From Dillenia suffruticosa (taxonomy: Eukaryota > Streptophyta > Magnoliopsida > Dilleniales > Dilleniaceae), in contig JAVTVX010000010.1 in the NCBI GenBank assembly GCA_033439265.1, positions 6,200,001 to 6,264,000 of the forward strand: a DNA stretch of 64,000 bases, given 5' to 3'. Positions 61,972 to 64,000 of this stretch are shown here, piece after piece. Numbering within the stretch: position 1 is the first letter of the stretch; the number at the start of each line of letters is the position of its first letter. Both the position numbers and the translations under genes were made by a program. Below the pieces are notes generated by a model. The model saw nothing but the letters and a program-made list of their open reading frames with translations. It had not been told where the DNA came from and did not search any database.

Positions 61972-62380
61972 TGCGTAACAACTAGCTTTATTTTTTAAAA
62001 GCAACGGCTAGTAAGAACAAGCATGGAAACGAAAGTGGTTGTAGTTAGTTAAAAGGTTGTTAGACAGGATATAATCTTGTGCAGAATGAGAATGCAATTA
62101 GATAGTGGTTTTGAGCAATATCTCTCTCACTCTCTCTTCCTCTCCCTATCTCTCTCTTCTATCCCTCATTCCACTCTTTCCTGTCTCCGACTTTATTCAA
62201 CCCAGATTCCTCTTCCCCTGCAATATCATCAATTCTGCCATCTCCTGGTTCTGTTGTCACCAGTTACTACAACTTTCTTTCAGGTTTTCCTATTATCCAT
62301 TGACATGTCATCTCATCTTTCCAACTCTATATTGAGTTTGCCAGCTTGATCAGACATTCTTCTTGAGCTGGACTGTTACA
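61972..62380 (+). repeat. Gypsy 3' LTR
   Basis: Matches 56563-56958 with numerous differences: for example it lacks the 'caaccaactataaaactaac' segment and has an extra 'ccctgcaatatcatc'-side change. It ends GACTGTTACA, followed by CTCTC, the right copy of the target duplication. Confidence 0.92.
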
Positions 62381-63037
62381 CTCTCTCCCACCCTATCCAG
62401 AGCACTTTTGGGCCACTTCACTTTCCTCACATGCTTACAGGAGAAAGAACCGCCGAAAAAAGAGACCAAAAAAAAAAAAAAAGAAATAAAAAGGAACAAC
62501 CAACAAGCAAAAGAAATCTACCCGACACTAAAAACACCACTAAAAAAGAAATACCTCACCTCATCATGTGACGACACCCCGTATGCTTTTACCAAAAGCA
62601 AGATTTGGCTTCTGCTCCATCTCTCACATCTCCCCCAAGTCTCTTTTTAATAATTGAGACATTCTCGATTTAAACGATACTACCTCCGTAAGATGAAAGT
62701 GACCATCGCACCCAAACTACTCCTCTAAGGTAATTAACATATAATCCAAATTTTCACAAACCGATCAACCCCTACACCTACCAAAACATATCTTTTGCCA
62801 AAAATGCAATTTCATAAACAGAATTCGAATAAAAGACAGGAACGCTTGTCTTGGACAACATGTGATCTAAAATATAAAATTATAAACTCAAAAAGAAAAA
62901 AGAAAAAAGAAAAAATACAACACTATAAATTCGAAAAGAAAAAAAGGAAAAAAAAAAATACAAAGTTATAAATTAAAAAAATATAGCACTAAAAAGTTAT
63001 TATCTACACTTATGAAACTTTTGTATAAATAGATTTT
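62381..63037. other. AT-rich intergenic sequence without recognisable gene
   Basis: A-rich runs at 62464-62550 and 62885-62980 (gaaaaaagaaaaaag type). No family resemblance on either strand. Confidence 0.6.
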
Positions 63038-63354
63038 GGGTTATTTACTCAAATATTAGATTTAGGGATTAAAATTATAAAATGCTAATGTTTTTATTTA
63101 AGTCATGAAAATGATTAGTCGATTTTCTGAAAATCGATTTCAAATAAGTATTTTATGGCATTTTAAAAAATAACAAAAATGAAAAAAAGGTGTGGAATTA
63201 ATTTTTGAGAAATCGATTCGAGATGTATTTTTTATTTTTGTTATATTTTAAAATTCATTATTTGAAATTGATTTCCATTTTTTTAAGACCGGAATAAAAA
63301 TATCAATATTTTTATAAGTTTGATATAGAAATTTAATATTTAGAAAAATCACTC
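63038..63354. mobile_element. MITE (about 317 bp) with long TIRs related to the MULE at 16-23 kb
   Basis: Left end GGGTTATTTACTCAAATATTA-type sequence pairs with the reverse complement of the right end (GAGTGATTTTTCTAAATATT), 14-15 of 21 identical. Pairing continues inward through AATCGATTTCAAATAA versus AATCAATTTCAAATAA and AAAAATAACAAAAATGA versus AAATATAACAAAAATAA. The same inner blocks occur in both TIRs of the MULE. Flanks ATAGATTTT and ATACAATTT match at 7 of 9 positions, a possible eroded 9-bp duplication as made by MULEs. No coding sequence. Confidence 0.65.
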
Positions 63355-63604
63355 AATACAATTTACATATTTTGTTCTTATTTATAATTAATAAAAAAGA
63401 TAAAATGCAACACTCAACTCACCAGCGTTGGGGTCTGTCTGGAGAGGAAGTAACGCTGGTTGATATTGTTATTAATATGGTTACATATCTTTTCACAAGC
63501 TTATTATTTTGACAAGTTTAATATTGTTACATACCTTTCAAGTTCCAACACTCACAAGCTCACGCCATTTCTCACTCCTACTCCGCGGGTATAACTATTG
63601 CAGC

Positions 63605-63685
<81 letters not shown>

Positions 63686-64000
63686 CCTGCAATTTTTAAT
63701 GATTATGTGACAAAAGTTTCCATATTATTTGGTGAATTTTGGCGAGTTCCAATGATATTTTAATAAAGGCTTCTCGTTATTCTTGTTCCCATTTTGCAGA
63801 TTATATATTTGGAATGTAGAATAATGTTGGAGAAGTTCCAGCTTGATTAGCTTTGTGCTACTTGAATGAACCAAGAGTTCGATGAAATGTCTAAATATGC
63901 CTTCTTATAATTATTGGTATTCTATGTATTCTCTCCCGCAGTCATGTAGCAAAATTAATGATGTGCTGGGTCTTTTTAAAAAAAAAAAAAAAATTTCCAT
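63355..64000. other. Intergenic sequence with microsatellites; no gene recognised
   Basis: Holds a perfect 9-bp inverted repeat (63421-63429 / 63452-63460), a (CTT)n then (CT)n tract at 63607-63681, and an A-run at 63979-63993. A leader-like CT tract might mark the 5'UTR of a gene beyond the window, but no start codon with a convincing coding sequence follows. Confidence 0.4.
63607..63681. repeat. Compound (CTT)n-(CT)n microsatellite
   Basis: About nine CTT triplets followed by roughly 20 CT pairs. It would read as poly-Ser then Leu-Ser repeats, so the open frame over it is not evidence for a gene. Confidence 0.95.

Larger units (their letters stand above)
56563..62380 (+). mobile_element. 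Full-length Ty3/gypsy LTR retrotransposon, inactive
   Basis: LTR 56563-56958, primer site TGGTATCAGAG (initiator-tRNA type), gag-protease-RT-RNase H-integrase in gypsy order, purine-rich tract near 61963, LTR 61972-62380. It is flanked by a perfect 5-bp duplication CTCTC (56558-56562 and 62381-62385), so this is one intact insertion. LTRs begin TGTAACA (the 3' copy has TGCGTAACA) and end TGTTACA. The two LTRs differ by many substitutions and indels, so insertion is old. Coding is broken in every domain. The element sits about 850 bp downstream of the UTP10 stop codon in the same orientation. Confidence 0.95.

Noticed and set aside
63780..63880. Weak likeness to UTP10 exon 3 (acceptor-like ttgcag, then 'aatgttg' and 'gctttgtgct')
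   Set aside because: Only short words match, the frame is not kept, and no neighbouring exons are seen; chance similarity in AT-rich sequence.

Overview
The window is nuclear DNA from a flowering plant, most likely a eudicot. The evidence is spliced protein-coding genes with AT-rich introns, Ty1/copia and Ty3/gypsy elements with plant-type initiator-tRNA primer sites, RTE-type LINE and tRNA-type SINE debris, a Mutator-like element and an endogenous plant pararetrovirus. The species cannot be fixed from the sequence.

There are two host genes. (1) On the minus strand at 4532-7606 lie the first four exons of a DUF676-type alpha/beta-hydrolase (putative serine esterase). The reading frame is open through the nucleophile-elbow serine, but the C-terminal exons are not in the window; a copia array fills the left edge. 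(2) On the plus strand at 23292-55713 lies a complete UTP10/HEATR1 gene (U3 snoRNP / small-subunit processome, large HEAT-repeat protein). I can thread 39 exons in a continuous frame giving about 2142 residues, close to the family's usual size. One intron uses a GC donor. Telobox and site II elements sit just upstream, as expected of a ribosome-biogenesis gene.

Layout: 1-3238 tandemly duplicated copia 3' ends; 3239-4531 unassigned; 4532-7606 hydrolase; 7607-8420 its GC-richer upstream region; 8421-9350 AT-rich, unassigned; 9350-14100 decayed caulimovirid copy; 14271-14513 minus-strand LTR-like remnant with primer site; 15185-16130 RTE LINE (minus); 16243-22968 a decayed Mutator-like element carrying both a transposase and a plant-mobile-domain pseudogene, with a 713-bp hAT-like element (8-bp target duplication) nested in the transposase; 23036-23291 UTP10 promoter and 5'UTR; 23292-55713 UTP10, whose introns hold L1, RTE, SINE and several local tandem duplications; 55714-56562 3'UTR and flank; 56563-62380 a full-length but dead Ty3/gypsy element (5-bp target duplication CTCTC); 62381-64000 AT-rich sequence with a 317-bp MITE whose ends match the Mutator-like element at 16-23 kb, then CTT/CT microsatellites.

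The two host genes do not form a pathway together. The window is a gene-poor neighbourhood built by nested transposons around one essential housekeeping gene. I did not find a new defence or metabolic system. The most unusual items are the PMD-carrying Mutator-like element with a related MITE 40 kb away, the in-frame 207-bp triplication at the end of the gypsy polyprotein, the duplicated primer-site/LTR-end of the same element, and the truncated-LTR copia tandem.
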